Positions 48,201-56,545 of a DNA stretch of 64,000 nucleotides are shown here, in pieces. Location of the stretch: the NCBI GenBank assembly GCA_900316955.1, contig ONEX01000013.1, positions 28,454 through 92,453 on the forward strand. Reading direction: 5' to 3'. The DNA comes from an uncultured Bacteroidales bacterium. Lineage in GTDB: Bacteria > Bacteroidota > Bacteroidia > Bacteroidales > UBA932. How positions within the stretch are numbered: the stretch's first letter is position 1; each line of letters starts with the position of its first letter. The notes under the pieces are model-generated. The model was not told the DNA's origin. It made no database searches and saw nothing but the letters and a program-made list of their open reading frames with translations. Made by a program: the position numbers and the translations under genes.

Positions 48201-50626
48201 AAGCTCTCGTCGCCGCCGCTTTCCAGGACGGAGGTGACGATGAAGGCCTGGAGCAGGCCGGGGGCGTCCTGCGCCGCCGGCAGCGTGAAGGCCGCCTCGG
48301 CGACGCCGTCGCTGTCAAGGGTGGCCTCGAACAGGGAATACTCGCTGTTCTCGAAGGAAGAGGCCGGGTTGCGGAAGGTGTAGCCCTCGAAGCCCTTGAA
48401 GGTGGCGGGACCCTTGCTCAGGGTCATCGTCGCGGAGGCGCGGAGGCCGGAAGCCGGGACGCCCGTGAGCCAGGAGGAGCTCACGCGGGCCGTGTTCCGG
48501 GCGCCGCCCTGGAGGATGTCTCCGGGCAGTTCCAGATTGACCTTCAGGCGGTTGGGCTTGACGGTCTCGATGTGGAGGCTCTTGTGGAAGGCGGAGCCGC
48601 CCACTTTCACATAGGCGTTCCACCAGCCGGTGGGATCGTCGGCGGAAGTGACGATGGGGAAGGTGTAGAAGCCGTCCTGCCCGGTGGAAACCATCCGGGT
48701 GTAGAACTGGCCTTCCGGGGTATAGAGCTCCAGGCTGGCCGGGTGGCCTTCCGGGAGGCGTTCCGCCTTGTCGGCGAGGATCATGGTCACGTGCAGGGTG
48801 TCGCCCGGACGCCAGACGCCCCGCTCCCCGTAGATGAAGCCCTTGAGGCCCTTGGAGACGGTCTGGCCGCCCACGTCGAAGCGGCTCATGGATTTCTCGT
48901 AGCCGTCGGCGAGGCGCAGGTAGCCCGTGGTCTTGCCCTTGCGGCCGAGGAGGATGAAGGGCTTGCGGGGAAGGTCGATCTGGGCGAGGCCCTTGCCGTC
49001 GGTGCGGCCCTTGCCGATGCGCTGGAGCTGGAAGTCGTACACTTCCAGGTCCACGCCGGAGGCGGGCTTCGCGTCGCCCAGGTCCGTCGCGGCGGCCCAG
49101 AGGGTGTTGCCGTCGGCGTACTGCGCGAGGAGGCCCAGGTTGGAGGATAGGAGGTTGATGGACGGGAACCGGTCGTCATCCATGTAGTAGGACGGCGTCT
49201 CGGGATTGTCCCGGTCCTCCCACTCGTACTGCTCCCAGTCCATGTAGTTGTCCCACCAGTAGGTGTTCTGGACGTCCCAGACCGCTTCCTCTTCCGGCGT
49301 GGGCTTGCCGCTCTGGACCGGCAGCATGGACGGAGCCTTCTTTCCGCCGTACAGGGAGTATTCCTGGCGGAAGGACAGGGTGATGCGGTAGATGGCGCCC
49401 GGCTCCTGCCTGAACAGGCCGGAGAGGTCCACGCTGTAGTCGTTCCAGGCGTGCGGGTCGCGGATGCCGTCGTCCGTCAGGGGAATCTGGCGGCTGTACA
49501 CGACGCGTCCCACCCGGCGGAGCCCGGAGGTGCCCGCCAGGCCGTTCTCCTGCAGGAACAGGAGCACGTTGTCCTCATAGATCTTGATGACGCGCAGGTC
49601 CACCGCGCTCAGGTTCACGGCGCGGAAGGGAAGCACGAGCTTGCTGTCGTCGGGAAGGATGGTGCCGTCGATGGGAATGGTCACGGCCGGGGCTGGATCC
49701 GTGGAGGGAAGGTCCATCCGGAAGCCTTCGGCGAGGGCTTGTCCGTCGGCGCTGCGCACACCCTGGTGCACCTGGAGGGCGAGGTCCTCCCGGGGATCGG
49801 CCTCGAAGTACACCCGGGCGACGTTGTCCTGGATGTCGACGGTCTGCCGCACGACGCCGTCCAGTTCGATGAGGCCTTCCCGGGAAGCGGTGGCCGCGAG
49901 GGGCTCGCTGAAGCGGACCTCCACGTGCGGGTTCTCCCCGCGGACGACGCGGGTGTCGATGACCTTGAAGCCGCCGGCGGCCGGGATGTAGGTCTTGCGG
50001 GAGACTTCCTGGTCGAAGTCCTTGACCTTCAGGGTGACCTTGATGGGGGTGTCTGCCGTGGAACGGTCGATGGGACCCGCCTCGAAGTGATACTGGGTCC
50101 CTTCCCCGGAAATCGCCACGGGGGCGGACGGGTCCACGGTCAGGGTGATGTCCTCCTTGGCCACGGGGACGCTCAGGGTGATGGTGCCCTGCAGGCGCGC
50201 GCCGTCGCGGATGGTGACTCCGTCCAGGGAGAGCGCCGCCGCGTGGGGCGCCGCCTGGATGCGGAAGGGGAACACCTTGCACTGGCTTTCCTGCACGGGC
50301 AGGACCTTGCCCACCTGGAAGGAGCCTTCATACACGGTGCCGCTCTTCCAGCCGTCCGGGACGAACTCGACCACGGTCGGGCTCAGCCACCGTTCGGAGC
50401 CCTGGAGGGCGGGTTTGAAGGAGAACAGGCCGTCGGTCTGCCTGTCCATGGGGACGGGGGAGGCCAGTTCGATCCGGATGGCCGCGCCGTCGCTCACCAC
50501 GCCGCCCGTATAGGCCTTGACGTAGTTGGCGAAAGCCGGATCCAGGGTTTCGGCTCCCTTGGGGGCGCAGGCCGCCAGCAGGGCGGCCGAAAGGGCCAGA
50601 AAGGCCCACATACGGATACGACGCAT
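45251..50626 (-). CDS. Alpha-2-macroglobulin lipoprotein with thioester site
   Basis: This 1791-residue periplasmic lipoprotein has signal MRRIRMWAFLALSAALLAAC with lipobox LAAC. Macroglobulin domains fill the first 1200 residues (MG2-type GVWRPGDTLHVTMILADKA near 600), the alpha-2-macroglobulin core follows (AVVDEGLLDLTAF and FVVQ-like strands), and the toroid starts with YPYNCTEQISARG, where CTEQ (Cys1361-Gln1364) is the thioester motif that covalently traps attacking proteases. It ends with a receptor-binding-type domain (LSERIPSGWEILNDR). The start at 50626 gives the lipoprotein signal; the frame is open 73 codons further but holds no better start. Coupled with PBP1C it would protect and help repair the cell wall. 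Confidence 0.93.
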   Translation of the reverse strand: MRRIRMWAFLALSAALLAACAPKGAETLDPAFANYVKAYTGGVVSDGAAIRIELASPVPMDRQTDGLFSFKPALQGSERWLSPTVVEFVPDGWKSGTVYEGSFQVGKVLPVQESQCKVFPFRIQAAPHAAALSLDGVTIRDGARLQGTITLSVPVAKEDITLTVDPSAPVAISGEGTQYHFEAGPIDRSTADTPIKVTLKVKDFDQEVSRKTYIPAAGGFKVIDTRVVRGENPHVEVRFSEPLAATASREGLIELDGVVRQTVDIQDNVARVYFEADPREDLALQVHQGVRSADGQALAEGFRMDLPSTDPAPAVTIPIDGTILPDDSKLVLPFRAVNLSAVDLRVIKIYEDNVLLFLQENGLAGTSGLRRVGRVVYSRQIPLTDDGIRDPHAWNDYSVDLSGLFRQEPGAIYRITLSFRQEYSLYGGKKAPSMLPVQSGKPTPEEEAVWDVQNTYWWDNYMDWEQYEWEDRDNPETPSYYMDDDRFPSINLLSSNLGLLAQYADGNTLWAAATDLGDAKPASGVDLEVYDFQLQRIGKGRTDGKGLAQIDLPRKPFILLGRKGKTTGYLRLADGYEKSMSRFDVGGQTVSKGLKGFIYGERGVWRPGDTLHVTMILADKAERLPEGHPASLELYTPEGQFYTRMVSTGQDGFYTFPIVTSADDPTGWWNAYVKVGGSAFHKSLHIETVKPNRLKVNLELPGDILQGGARNTARVSSSWLTGVPASGLRASATMTLSKGPATFKGFEGYTFRNPASSFENSEYSLFEATLDSDGVAEAAFTLPAAQDAPGLLQAFIVTSVLESGGDESFTTQTVPYSPFPAYVGVKLPAGELETDKDNTVQVAVVDAQGARLSGRELEYRVFKTEWSWWWDNDPDQLAGYVNGRNAKPVASGKLTSGSQDVTFNLRAAEADWGRYLVVVRDVAGGHIAGQTVVIDWPAYKGRSGREDPNALSMLTFAADKDSYRAGEKAKVYIPAAQGGQALVSLENAAGVIAREWVSTDASKDTPYTFTVTPEMAPNFYVHITLVRPYEASEGGQPLRLYGVKRLLVEDPDSHLEPVVKVADTVAPEEAFTVQVSEKSGKPMTYTLAVVDEGLLDLTAFKTPSPWDAMYQTEALGVKTWDLYDEVIGAFAGRFSPMLSIGGDQENIRAARKDNRFNPVVQFLGPFTLAKGTGKHDIKLPMYVGSLRVMVVAGHDGAYGNAAKTVTVKSPLMVLATLPRQIAAGENVVLPVNVFALDDKVQDVKVTVKAEGALQADGATTATTHFDKAGDNVVRFALKTAGEGGAKVTVTAEGGSRKTSETIDIQVVNPNPETVTIRQERIEPGKSVAFDAGDGATLELAGFPAVDAAGLFRTMKNYPYNCTEQISARGLTMLHLLPQLSEADSEEAREQIPGLIHQLYARQRSDGGFSYWSGGNNSDTWASSMAGQFLAEAAAAGFEVQNDVIGNWKRFQTNLSQAYRLAGTAVFSQLDECYRLYSLAVAGAPANAAMNRLKESGKLEGRAEWMLAAAYAVSGKVKTAQEVVDKEVASTGEYGAGDFTYGSTLRDKSILLQVLALTDNLPQALPAALEVAEEINKGWYSTQEAAFAAMAMDRLFAKVGTQTVKATVGGKEVTSAKSVYAQPVSGKVDVQNTADGLLYATMTKVGKAPAGTPVAAASNALKIEVTYKDAEGNAVNPASIPQGKEFTASVKVTNPTQNAYTSLALSERIPSGWEILNDRLRTGVDNGGEHRDIRDDRCDWFFDLGRGASKTFNLKLRAAYEGVYTLPAVTCSAMYNPHVAANTASGQAAVTR

Positions 50627-50660
50627 ATCGGTATAAGTTTGAATTCTATGATTATTCATA

Positions 50661-50668
50661 CAAAGATA
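50661..50668 (-). promoter_or_regulatory. -7 promoter box for the alpha-2-macroglobulin/pbpC operon
   Basis: TATCTTTG on the minus strand matches TAnnTTTG, 34 bases before the start codon at 50626. A second, identical box faces the other way 14 bases further on. Confidence 0.65.
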
Positions 50669-50682
50669 AATAAAATTAATGT

Positions 50683-50690
50683 TATCTTTG
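50683..50690 (+). promoter_or_regulatory. -7 promoter box for the sulfonolipid operon
   Basis: TATCTTTG on the plus strand matches TAnnTTTG, 24 bases before the ATG at 50715. It is the only good promoter seen upstream of the six-gene operon. Confidence 0.65.
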
Positions 50691-50714
50691 CGAGATTGTA
50701 ATCTTAATGAACGT

Positions 50715-51797
50715 ATGCAAAACCCGTGCGGATTCAATATTTCCGGCATCCAGCAGGTCGGTGTCGGAACGGAAAACTTCAGAGCTTCCTGGAACTGGTT
50801 CATCCGGATGTTCGGAACGGACGTGAAAATCCTCGAGGATGACACCGTGGCGGAAAGGATGCTGCCCTACACGGGCAACCAGCCGCAGAAACGCCATGCC
50901 TGCATCGCCGTGAACCTCCAGGGCGGCGGCGGATTCGAGATCTGGCAGTACTCCGAGCGGAAGCCGCAGCCGGTCGGGTTCGACATCGCCGTGGGCGACC
51001 TCGGCGTCTTCGCCGCGAAACTCAACTGCCGCGACATCCCCGCCTGCCACCGGGCCCTCAAGGCCAAGTGGGACGCCGTCTCCGAGGTGAGCGCCCTGCC
51101 CGACGGAACCCCCTGCTTCTATGTCAAGGACCTCTTCGGCAACTGCTTCCAGCTGGTGCAGACGGATTACATCTACATCGACGAAGGCAAGCTGACCGGC
51201 GGCATGGCCGGCACCGTGGTGGGCGTGACCGACATGGACAAGTCCATCGCCTTCTACCGGGAAATCCTCGGCTACGATACCGTGAAATATGATGAGACCG
51301 GCGTCTTTGCCGACTGGTCCCTCCTTCCGGGCGCCGGCGAAAGGTACCGCCGCGTCCTGATGGTCCCTTCGAAGCCCCGCCAGGGGGCCTTCACCGCCCT
51401 GATGGGCCCGGACTGCATCGAACTGGTGCAGGCGCTGGACCGCACCCCGCGAAAGATCTACGAGGGCCGCTACTGGGGCGACCCGGGCTTCATCCAGATC
51501 TGCTACGACGTCACCGGGATGCGGGAACTGGAGAAATTCTGCGCGGAGAAGGGCCATCCCTTCACCGTGGACAGCTGCCCCGGCGGCATCACCTTCGACA
51601 TGGGCGACGCCTCCGGCCACTTCACCTACATCGAGGACCCGGACGGCACCCTGATCGAGTTCGTGGAGACGCACAAGGTCCCCGTGGTGAAGAAGCTGGG
51701 CTGGTACATCGACATGAAGAAGCGCGACCCGCGCAAGCCCCTCCCGAAGTTCCTGTTCCGCGCGATGGGACTCGTCTCCCGGGAAAAAGTGAAATGA
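50715..51797 (+). CDS. Two-module VOC-fold (glyoxalase/dioxygenase superfamily) protein
   Basis: This 360-residue cytoplasmic protein is built of two vicinal-oxygen-chelate modules: GIQQVGVGTENFRASWNWFIRMFG (from about residue 8) and GTVVGVTDMDKSIAFYREILGYD (from about 162), each followed by the usual GGGFEIWQY or DCIELVQAL strand. The His that normally opens each module and binds metal is Gln in the first and absent in the second, while Glu residues remain. So a classical HPPD or glyoxalase reaction is doubtful. It is the first gene of the sulfonolipid operon, 33 bases before the acyltransferase. It might hydroxylate, bind or present a lipid intermediate; this is inference. Confidence 0.8.
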   Translation: MQNPCGFNISGIQQVGVGTENFRASWNWFIRMFGTDVKILEDDTVAERMLPYTGNQPQKRHACIAVNLQGGGGFEIWQYSERKPQPVGFDIAVGDLGVFAAKLNCRDIPACHRALKAKWDAVSEVSALPDGTPCFYVKDLFGNCFQLVQTDYIYIDEGKLTGGMAGTVVGVTDMDKSIAFYREILGYDTVKYDETGVFADWSLLPGAGERYRRVLMVPSKPRQGAFTALMGPDCIELVQALDRTPRKIYEGRYWGDPGFIQICYDVTGMRELEKFCAEKGHPFTVDSCPGGITFDMGDASGHFTYIEDPDGTLIEFVETHKVPVVKKLGWYIDMKKRDPRKPLPKFLFRAMGLVSREKVK

Positions 51798-51830
51798 ATT
51801 GAAAACTGAAACATAAACCAATCTATCATC

Positions 51831-53096
51831 ATGCAGACAGACATTTTTGAGAAGATACGCCGTTCCACCGGCGGTCCCATCGGCCAGTACCGCGACAAGG
51901 CCGACGGTTACTTCGCGTTCCCGAAACTCGAGGGCGAACTCGGCCCGCACATGCGCTTCGCCGGGAAGGAAGTCCTTTGCTGGAGCCTGAACAACTACCT
52001 GGGCCTGGCGAACCATCCCGAGATCCGCAAGGTCGACGCCGAGGCCGCCGCCCGCTGGGGCATGGCCTACCCGATGGGCAGCCGGATGATGACTGGCCAG
52101 ACGGCCCTCCACGAGAAGTTCGAGCGGATGCTCGCCGACTTCGAGAAGAAGGAGGCCGCCTTCCTGTTCAACTTCGGCTACCAAGGCATCTTCTCTACGA
52201 TCGACGCCCTGGTGGGCCGGCACGACGTCATCGTCTATGACGCCGAGTGCCATGCCTGCCTGCTGGACGGCATCCGCCTCCACATCGGCGACAAGTTCAA
52301 GTTCCGCCACAACGACGCGAAGGACTGCGACCGCGTCCTCGCCCGCGCCACGAAGGTGGCCGAGGAGAGCGGCGGCGGCATCCTCGTCATCACCGAGGGC
52401 GTGTTCGGAATGACCGGCGCCCTGGGCATCCTGGACCAGATCGTGGCCCTGAAGCAGAAGTACAACTTCCGCTTTATGATCGACGACGCCCACGGCTTCG
52501 GCGTGATGGGCCCCCACGGCCGCGGCACCTCCGAGCATTTCGGGGTGATGGACGGGGTGGACCTGTATATCGGCGCCTATGCGAAGTCGATGGCCACCAT
52601 CGGCGGCTTCGTCGCTTCCGACAAGGACATCATCGACTACCTGCGCTACAACATGCGCTCCCAGATCTACGCCAAGTCCCTGCCGATGCCCATCGTGGAA
52701 GGCTGCATCAAGCGCCTCCAGATCATCGACAGCCCCGAGGGCGACGAGCGCCGCGCGCACCTGTGGAAGGTGACCCGCCGGCTGCAGGAAGGCTTCCGGG
52801 AGATGGGATTCGACATCGGCCCGGCCGAGGCCTGCGTGACCCCGGTCCATGTGAAAGCCGGCCTGGAGCAGGCGACGAACATCGTCGTGGACCTGCGGCA
52901 GAACTACCGCATCTTCTGCTCGGTGGTCATCTATCCGGTCATCCCGCTGGGCATGGTCATCTTCCGCATCATCCCGACGGCGGCCCATTCGATGGAGGAC
53001 GTCGAGCGGACCCTCGCCGCCTTCAAGGAAATCAAGGAGCGGCTGGACCGCGGCGAATACGACAAGCCCATTCCCGACATCTCCCTGTACAAGTAG
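51831..53096 (+). CDS. PLP alpha-oxoamine synthase, probable cysteate fatty-acyltransferase
   Basis: This 421-residue PLP enzyme is of the serine palmitoyltransferase/KBL class, which condenses an amino acid with an acyl thioester and loses CO2. Visible motifs: CWSLNNYLGLANHPEI near the start, PMGSRMMTGQTALHEKFE, the cofactor-stacking DAECHACLLDG, FMIDDAHGFGVMGPHGRG, and GAYAKSMATIGGFVAS with PLP-Lys252. The class also covers serine palmitoyltransferase. The cysteate synthase two genes downstream makes cysteate the likelier amino acid, giving 3-ketocapnine as in the Alistipes enzyme known as SulA. The reductase follows without any gap. Confidence 0.85.
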   Translation: MQTDIFEKIRRSTGGPIGQYRDKADGYFAFPKLEGELGPHMRFAGKEVLCWSLNNYLGLANHPEIRKVDAEAAARWGMAYPMGSRMMTGQTALHEKFERMLADFEKKEAAFLFNFGYQGIFSTIDALVGRHDVIVYDAECHACLLDGIRLHIGDKFKFRHNDAKDCDRVLARATKVAEESGGGILVITEGVFGMTGALGILDQIVALKQKYNFRFMIDDAHGFGVMGPHGRGTSEHFGVMDGVDLYIGAYAKSMATIGGFVASDKDIIDYLRYNMRSQIYAKSLPMPIVEGCIKRLQIIDSPEGDERRAHLWKVTRRLQEGFREMGFDIGPAEACVTPVHVKAGLEQATNIVVDLRQNYRIFCSVVIYPVIPLGMVIFRIIPTAAHSMEDVERTLAAFKEIKERLDRGEYDKPIPDISLYK

Positions 53097-53882
53097 ATGG
53101 AGACCGTCTGGATTACCGGCGCTTCCTCCGGCATCGGGGAAGCCTGCGCATACCGCTGGGCCGAAGGCGGGGCGCGGCTCGTGATCACGGCCCCCACCGC
53201 GGAGGAACTGGAACCGGTGGCCGCGAAATGCCGGGAGAAAGGCGCTCCCGACGTGGCCGTCCTTCCGTACGACCTCAGCAAGCCTGACGGCATCCCGGCC
53301 CTGGTGCAATCGGCCTGGGAGGCCTTCGGTGGCCTGACCACCGTCTATCTGAACGCCGGCATCAGCCAGCGCACCTCCGTGGAGGACACGTCCATGGACA
53401 TGCTCCGGCTGCTGATGGAAATCGACTATTTCGCCCCGGCCGGCATCGCGAAGGAGCTCCTGCCGCGGATGGTCGCGCAAGGCGGCGGCCATATCGGCGT
53501 CACGACCTCCATCGCCGGCCGCTTCGGCTTCCGGCTCCGCTGCGGCTACTGTTCCGCCAAGGCTGCTCTGTACGGGTTCTTCGAGACCGTGCAGGCGGAA
53601 TCCTACGACAAGGGCATCCGGGTGACGATCGTCTGCCCGGGCCGCGTCCGTACGAACATCTCCCTCCGCGCCCTGGACAAGGGCGGGAAGCCTCACGGAC
53701 GGATGGACCCCGGCCAGGCCGGCGGCATCACCGTCGAGAAGGCCTCCAAAAAGATCGTGAAAGCGATCCGCCAGGGCCGCCGCGAGGTGCTCGTGGGCAG
53801 CAAGGAACTGCTCATGGTCTATGTCAAACGCTTCTTCCCGGGCCTCTGCGCCAAGCTCGCCCGTAAACTGAAACCTGTATGA
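53097..53882 (+). CDS. Short-chain dehydrogenase/reductase, probable 3-ketocapnine reductase
   Basis: This 261-residue Rossmann-fold reductase has nucleotide motif TGASSGIGEA (about residues 7-16), LNAGISQ (about 84-90), and a catalytic triad with Ser in TTSIAG, Tyr151 and Lys155 (YCSAK), then CPGRVRTNIS. It resembles the DHRS7/3-ketosphinganine reductase class. The natural role here is NADPH reduction of the 3-keto lipid made by the upstream acyltransferase, giving capnine or a sphinganine-like base. The C-terminus is basic and amphipathic (VKRFFPGLCAKLARKLKPV), which suggests membrane association. Its ATG follows the previous stop directly and its stop overlaps the next start. Confidence 0.85.
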   Translation: METVWITGASSGIGEACAYRWAEGGARLVITAPTAEELEPVAAKCREKGAPDVAVLPYDLSKPDGIPALVQSAWEAFGGLTTVYLNAGISQRTSVEDTSMDMLRLLMEIDYFAPAGIAKELLPRMVAQGGGHIGVTTSIAGRFGFRLRCGYCSAKAALYGFFETVQAESYDKGIRVTIVCPGRVRTNISLRALDKGGKPHGRMDPGQAGGITVEKASKKIVKAIRQGRREVLVGSKELLMVYVKRFFPGLCAKLARKLKPV

Positions 53883-55156
53883 AACCGACCTCCTACCGAC
53901 TGATGAATGTCGCTACCGGCCGCGTCTTCGACGACGCCGGCTGGACGATGGGCGACCCCGAAGGCGGAAGCCCTTCCCTCGTGCGGGCCGTCTATGAGAA
54001 CAAGCGGTTCACCCCGCGGGACGACCTGGACGGCATCTACCGCTATGCGGACTGGATGCCCATCAAGCGCACGCTCCGCAAATCCTGCGCCCCGGTGACC
54101 TACAAGTCCAAGGGCCTGGCCCGGTACCTGGGCCTGGAGAACCTGTACATCACGTTCTCCGGCTGGAATCCCCGCATCGGCGCGAAGATGCGCACCTGTT
54201 CGTTCAAGGAGACGGAAGCCTATTCCGTGCTGGCGCGGATGGACGCCCGCGAGAAGCGGGTCCTGATCGTCCAGTCCGCCGGCAACACCGCCCGGGCCTT
54301 CGCCCAGGTGTGCTCCGACAACCGCATCCCCATCGTCATCTGCGTCCCCGAGGACAACCTGCACGACCTGTGGTTCCGCCGGAAGCTGCACCCCTGCGTG
54401 AAGCTCGTGGCAGCGCCGCACGGATGCGACTACTACGACGCCATCACTGTGGGTGAGAAGCTGGCGACCGACCCGCGTTACATGCTGGAAGGCGGGGCGA
54501 AGAACGTGGCTCGGCGTGACGGCATGGGCACGACCCTCCTGAGCTGCGTGGAGCAGATGGGGCGGATTCCCGACGCCTATTTCCAGGCCGTGGGCTCCGG
54601 CACCGGCGCCATCGCCGCCTGGGAGAACGCCTGCCGCCTGGGCGAAGACGGCCGCTTCGGGGAGAACAAGATGCGGGTGTACGTCGCCCAGAACGAGCCG
54701 TTCACGCTGATGTACGACTCCTGGAAGGCCGGTTCCCGCGCCCTGGTGGACCTGGATCCCGAACAGGGCCGGCACGAGGCCGAGGTGGTCCTCGCGAGCG
54801 TCCTTTCCAACCGGAAACCGCCGTACAGCCTCGCCGGCGGCCTGTTTGACACGCTGAAGGCCAGCGGCGGCGACTTCTATACCGCGACCAACAACGAGAT
54901 TGTCCACTGGATGCTCCAGTTCCGCAACCGCGAAGGGTACGACCTCCTGCCGGCGGCCTGCGTCGCCGTGACCGCCCTGGCGAAAGCCGTGGAGGACGGC
55001 ACCGTGGGCAAGGACGAATATGTCATGCTCAACTGCACCGGCGGCGGCGTCCTCGGGGCGATGTCCAAGGGCTTCGTCCTCAAGGAACCCGACCTGGTGC
55101 TCTCTCCGGACCTCCCCGCCGAGGAAATCGTCCGGCAAGTGAATGCCCTGTTTTGA
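53879..55156 (+). CDS. Cysteate synthase (threonine-synthase-like PLP enzyme)
   Basis: This 425-residue fold-type II PLP enzyme has the characteristic N-terminus of cysteate synthase (a conserved YADWMP...VTYKSKGLARYLGL), PLP-Lys110 in MRTCSFKETEA, VQSAGNTARAFAQ as phosphate-binding loop, and GSGTGAIAAWE. Length and order match cysteate synthase, first described in methanogens for coenzyme M, where it makes L-cysteate from O-phosphoserine and sulfite. Placed between an alpha-oxoamine synthase, an SDR and a YeiH transporter, it would feed sulfonolipid synthesis. Threonine synthase or diaminopropionate ammonia-lyase are alternatives, but neither fits the neighbours. Start overlaps the SDR stop (ATGA). 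Confidence 0.85.
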   Translation: MKPTSYRLMNVATGRVFDDAGWTMGDPEGGSPSLVRAVYENKRFTPRDDLDGIYRYADWMPIKRTLRKSCAPVTYKSKGLARYLGLENLYITFSGWNPRIGAKMRTCSFKETEAYSVLARMDAREKRVLIVQSAGNTARAFAQVCSDNRIPIVICVPEDNLHDLWFRRKLHPCVKLVAAPHGCDYYDAITVGEKLATDPRYMLEGGAKNVARRDGMGTTLLSCVEQMGRIPDAYFQAVGSGTGAIAAWENACRLGEDGRFGENKMRVYVAQNEPFTLMYDSWKAGSRALVDLDPEQGRHEAEVVLASVLSNRKPPYSLAGGLFDTLKASGGDFYTATNNEIVHWMLQFRNREGYDLLPAACVAVTALAKAVEDGTVGKDEYVMLNCTGGGVLGAMSKGFVLKEPDLVLSPDLPAEEIVRQVNALF

Positions 55157-55160
55157 CGTT

Positions 55161-55187
55161 GTCATTCTGAGCGCAGCGAAAGAATCT
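55161..55187. repeat. Family B repeat within the sulfonolipid operon
   Basis: 27-base element beginning GTCATTCTGAGCGCAGCG, with terminal arms ATTCT (55164-55168) and AGAAT (55181-55185). It lies in the 48-base gap between cysteate synthase and yeiH. Related copies are at 59587 and 60934. Confidence 0.88.
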
Positions 55188-55204
55188 AAAACCTATTTGC
55201 AAAT

Positions 55205-56545
55205 ATGAAAACGAACCTCTCCAACCTTTGGAAAAAGGAAGACTGGCTGGCCGTCTGGATCGGCTTCGCCGTCATCGCCATCGCGTGCATCGCGGTGCTC
55301 ACCGGCGCCTTCGACTTCGCGGCCGCCAAGTTCTCCACCTGGCATCTGTGGGAGAATGTCGCCGAGAAGAAATCCCTCCTGGCGCAGCTCAACGGCGCGT
55401 TCTGGGTGAAGCTTCTCCGCACCTTCCTGGTGCTGGGCGTCCTGTTCACCCTCGGCGTCAAGCTGCAGGGCGGTAAGATCAAGGAATACATCCCCGCCTT
55501 CCTCGTCCTCTTCGTGCTGTCCGTCCTCGTGCGCGTGATCAGCGCCGAGTTCACCCTGAACCGCTACCTCGAGTGGGCCTTCTGGGCGCTCATCGTGGGC
55601 CTCCTGATTTCCAACACCGTGGGTGTGCCCAAGTGGCTGAAGCCCGCCATCCGCACCGAGTTCTACATCAAGACCGGTCTGGTGATCATGGGTTTCTCCG
55701 TGCTGTTCAGCAACATCGCCAAGTTCGGCCTGTACGGCCTGGGCATCGCGTGGATCGTCACCCCGATCGTGATCCTGTTCATGTGGTGGTTCGGCACGAA
55801 GGTCCTCAAGATGGACAACAAGCCGCTCGTGATCACCCTCGCCTCGGCGACGTCCGTCTGCGGCACCTCCGCGGCCATCGCCACGGGGGCGGCCGCCGGC
55901 GCCAAGAAGAACGACCTCGGCATCGCGATCTCCATCTCCATCATCTTCACCATCCTGATGATGGTGTTCGAACCCATGATCATCAAGGCGACGGGCATGT
56001 CCCAGCTGATGGGCGGCGCGCTCATCGGCGGTACCGTCGATTCCACCGGCGCGGTGGTCCTCGCGGGTAACGCCCTGGGCGCCGAAGCCGAGCAGGCCGC
56101 GGTCCTGGTGAAGAGCATCCAGAACATCCTCATCGGCTTCATCGCCTTCTTCGTTGCCCTGTTCTTCGCCACCCGCGTGGATAAGACCGAAGGCAAGAAA
56201 GTGGGCGCCGGCGAGATCTGGACCCGCTTCCCGAAGTTCATCATCGGCTTCTTCGTGGCTTCCCTCGTGGCCTCCTTCCTGATCCAGCCGCTGGCCGGCT
56301 CCGACAGCGTGAAGGCCATCAACGGCGTGCTGGACCAGTACAAGAACTGGTGCTTCGTGCTCGCGTTCACCTCCATCGGCCTGGACACCAATTTCCGCGA
56401 GATCGCGAAGCAGATGCAGGGCGGCAAGGTGCTGTGGCTGTACATCGTGGGCCAGACGTTCAACATCGCCCTGACCTTCTTCGCGGTGTGGCTGCTCCTG
56501 TCCGGCGTCCTGTTCGACATCCCGGTGCTGGACCTGTACAAGTAA
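55205..56545 (+). CDS. YeiH-family putative sulfate/sulfite export transporter
   Basis: This 446-residue inner-membrane protein has about eleven membrane helices. Signatures of the YeiH family are LIVGLLISNTVGVPKWLKPAIRTEFYIKTGLVIMG, ATSVCGTSAAIATGAAAGAKKNDL and GALIGGTVDSTGAVVLAG. The family is named for probable sulfate or sulfite export; substrate evidence is limited and partly genomic. Cysteate synthase, two positions away, uses sulfite, so a transporter that removes excess sulfite or sets its level fits the operon. A family B repeat separates the two genes. The next gene starts on the last base of this gene's stop (TAATG). Confidence 0.88.
   Translation: MKTNLSNLWKKEDWLAVWIGFAVIAIACIAVLTGAFDFAAAKFSTWHLWENVAEKKSLLAQLNGAFWVKLLRTFLVLGVLFTLGVKLQGGKIKEYIPAFLVLFVLSVLVRVISAEFTLNRYLEWAFWALIVGLLISNTVGVPKWLKPAIRTEFYIKTGLVIMGFSVLFSNIAKFGLYGLGIAWIVTPIVILFMWWFGTKVLKMDNKPLVITLASATSVCGTSAAIATGAAAGAKKNDLGIAISISIIFTILMMVFEPMIIKATGMSQLMGGALIGGTVDSTGAVVLAGNALGAEAEQAAVLVKSIQNILIGFIAFFVALFFATRVDKTEGKKVGAGEIWTRFPKFIIGFFVASLVASFLIQPLAGSDSVKAINGVLDQYKNWCFVLAFTSIGLDTNFREIAKQMQGGKVLWLYIVGQTFNIALTFFAVWLLLSGVLFDIPVLDLYK

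Noticed and set aside
46439-49150. 903-codon plus-strand open frame opposite the thioester alpha-2-macroglobulin gene
   Set aside because: Antisense shadow with no signal peptide or domain; the minus-strand gene has lipobox and CTEQ motifs.
50627-50845. N-terminal extension of the alpha-2-macroglobulin lipoprotein by 73 codons
   Set aside because: It would run through the divergent promoter boxes and the VOC gene's start and would bury the lipoprotein signal peptide.
51831-53882. Reading the acyltransferase and SDR as a plain sphingolipid pathway (serine palmitoyltransferase and ketosphinganine reductase)
   Set aside because: Not excluded by motifs, but cysteate synthase and YeiH in the same operon make cysteate the better substrate; kept as the alternative.
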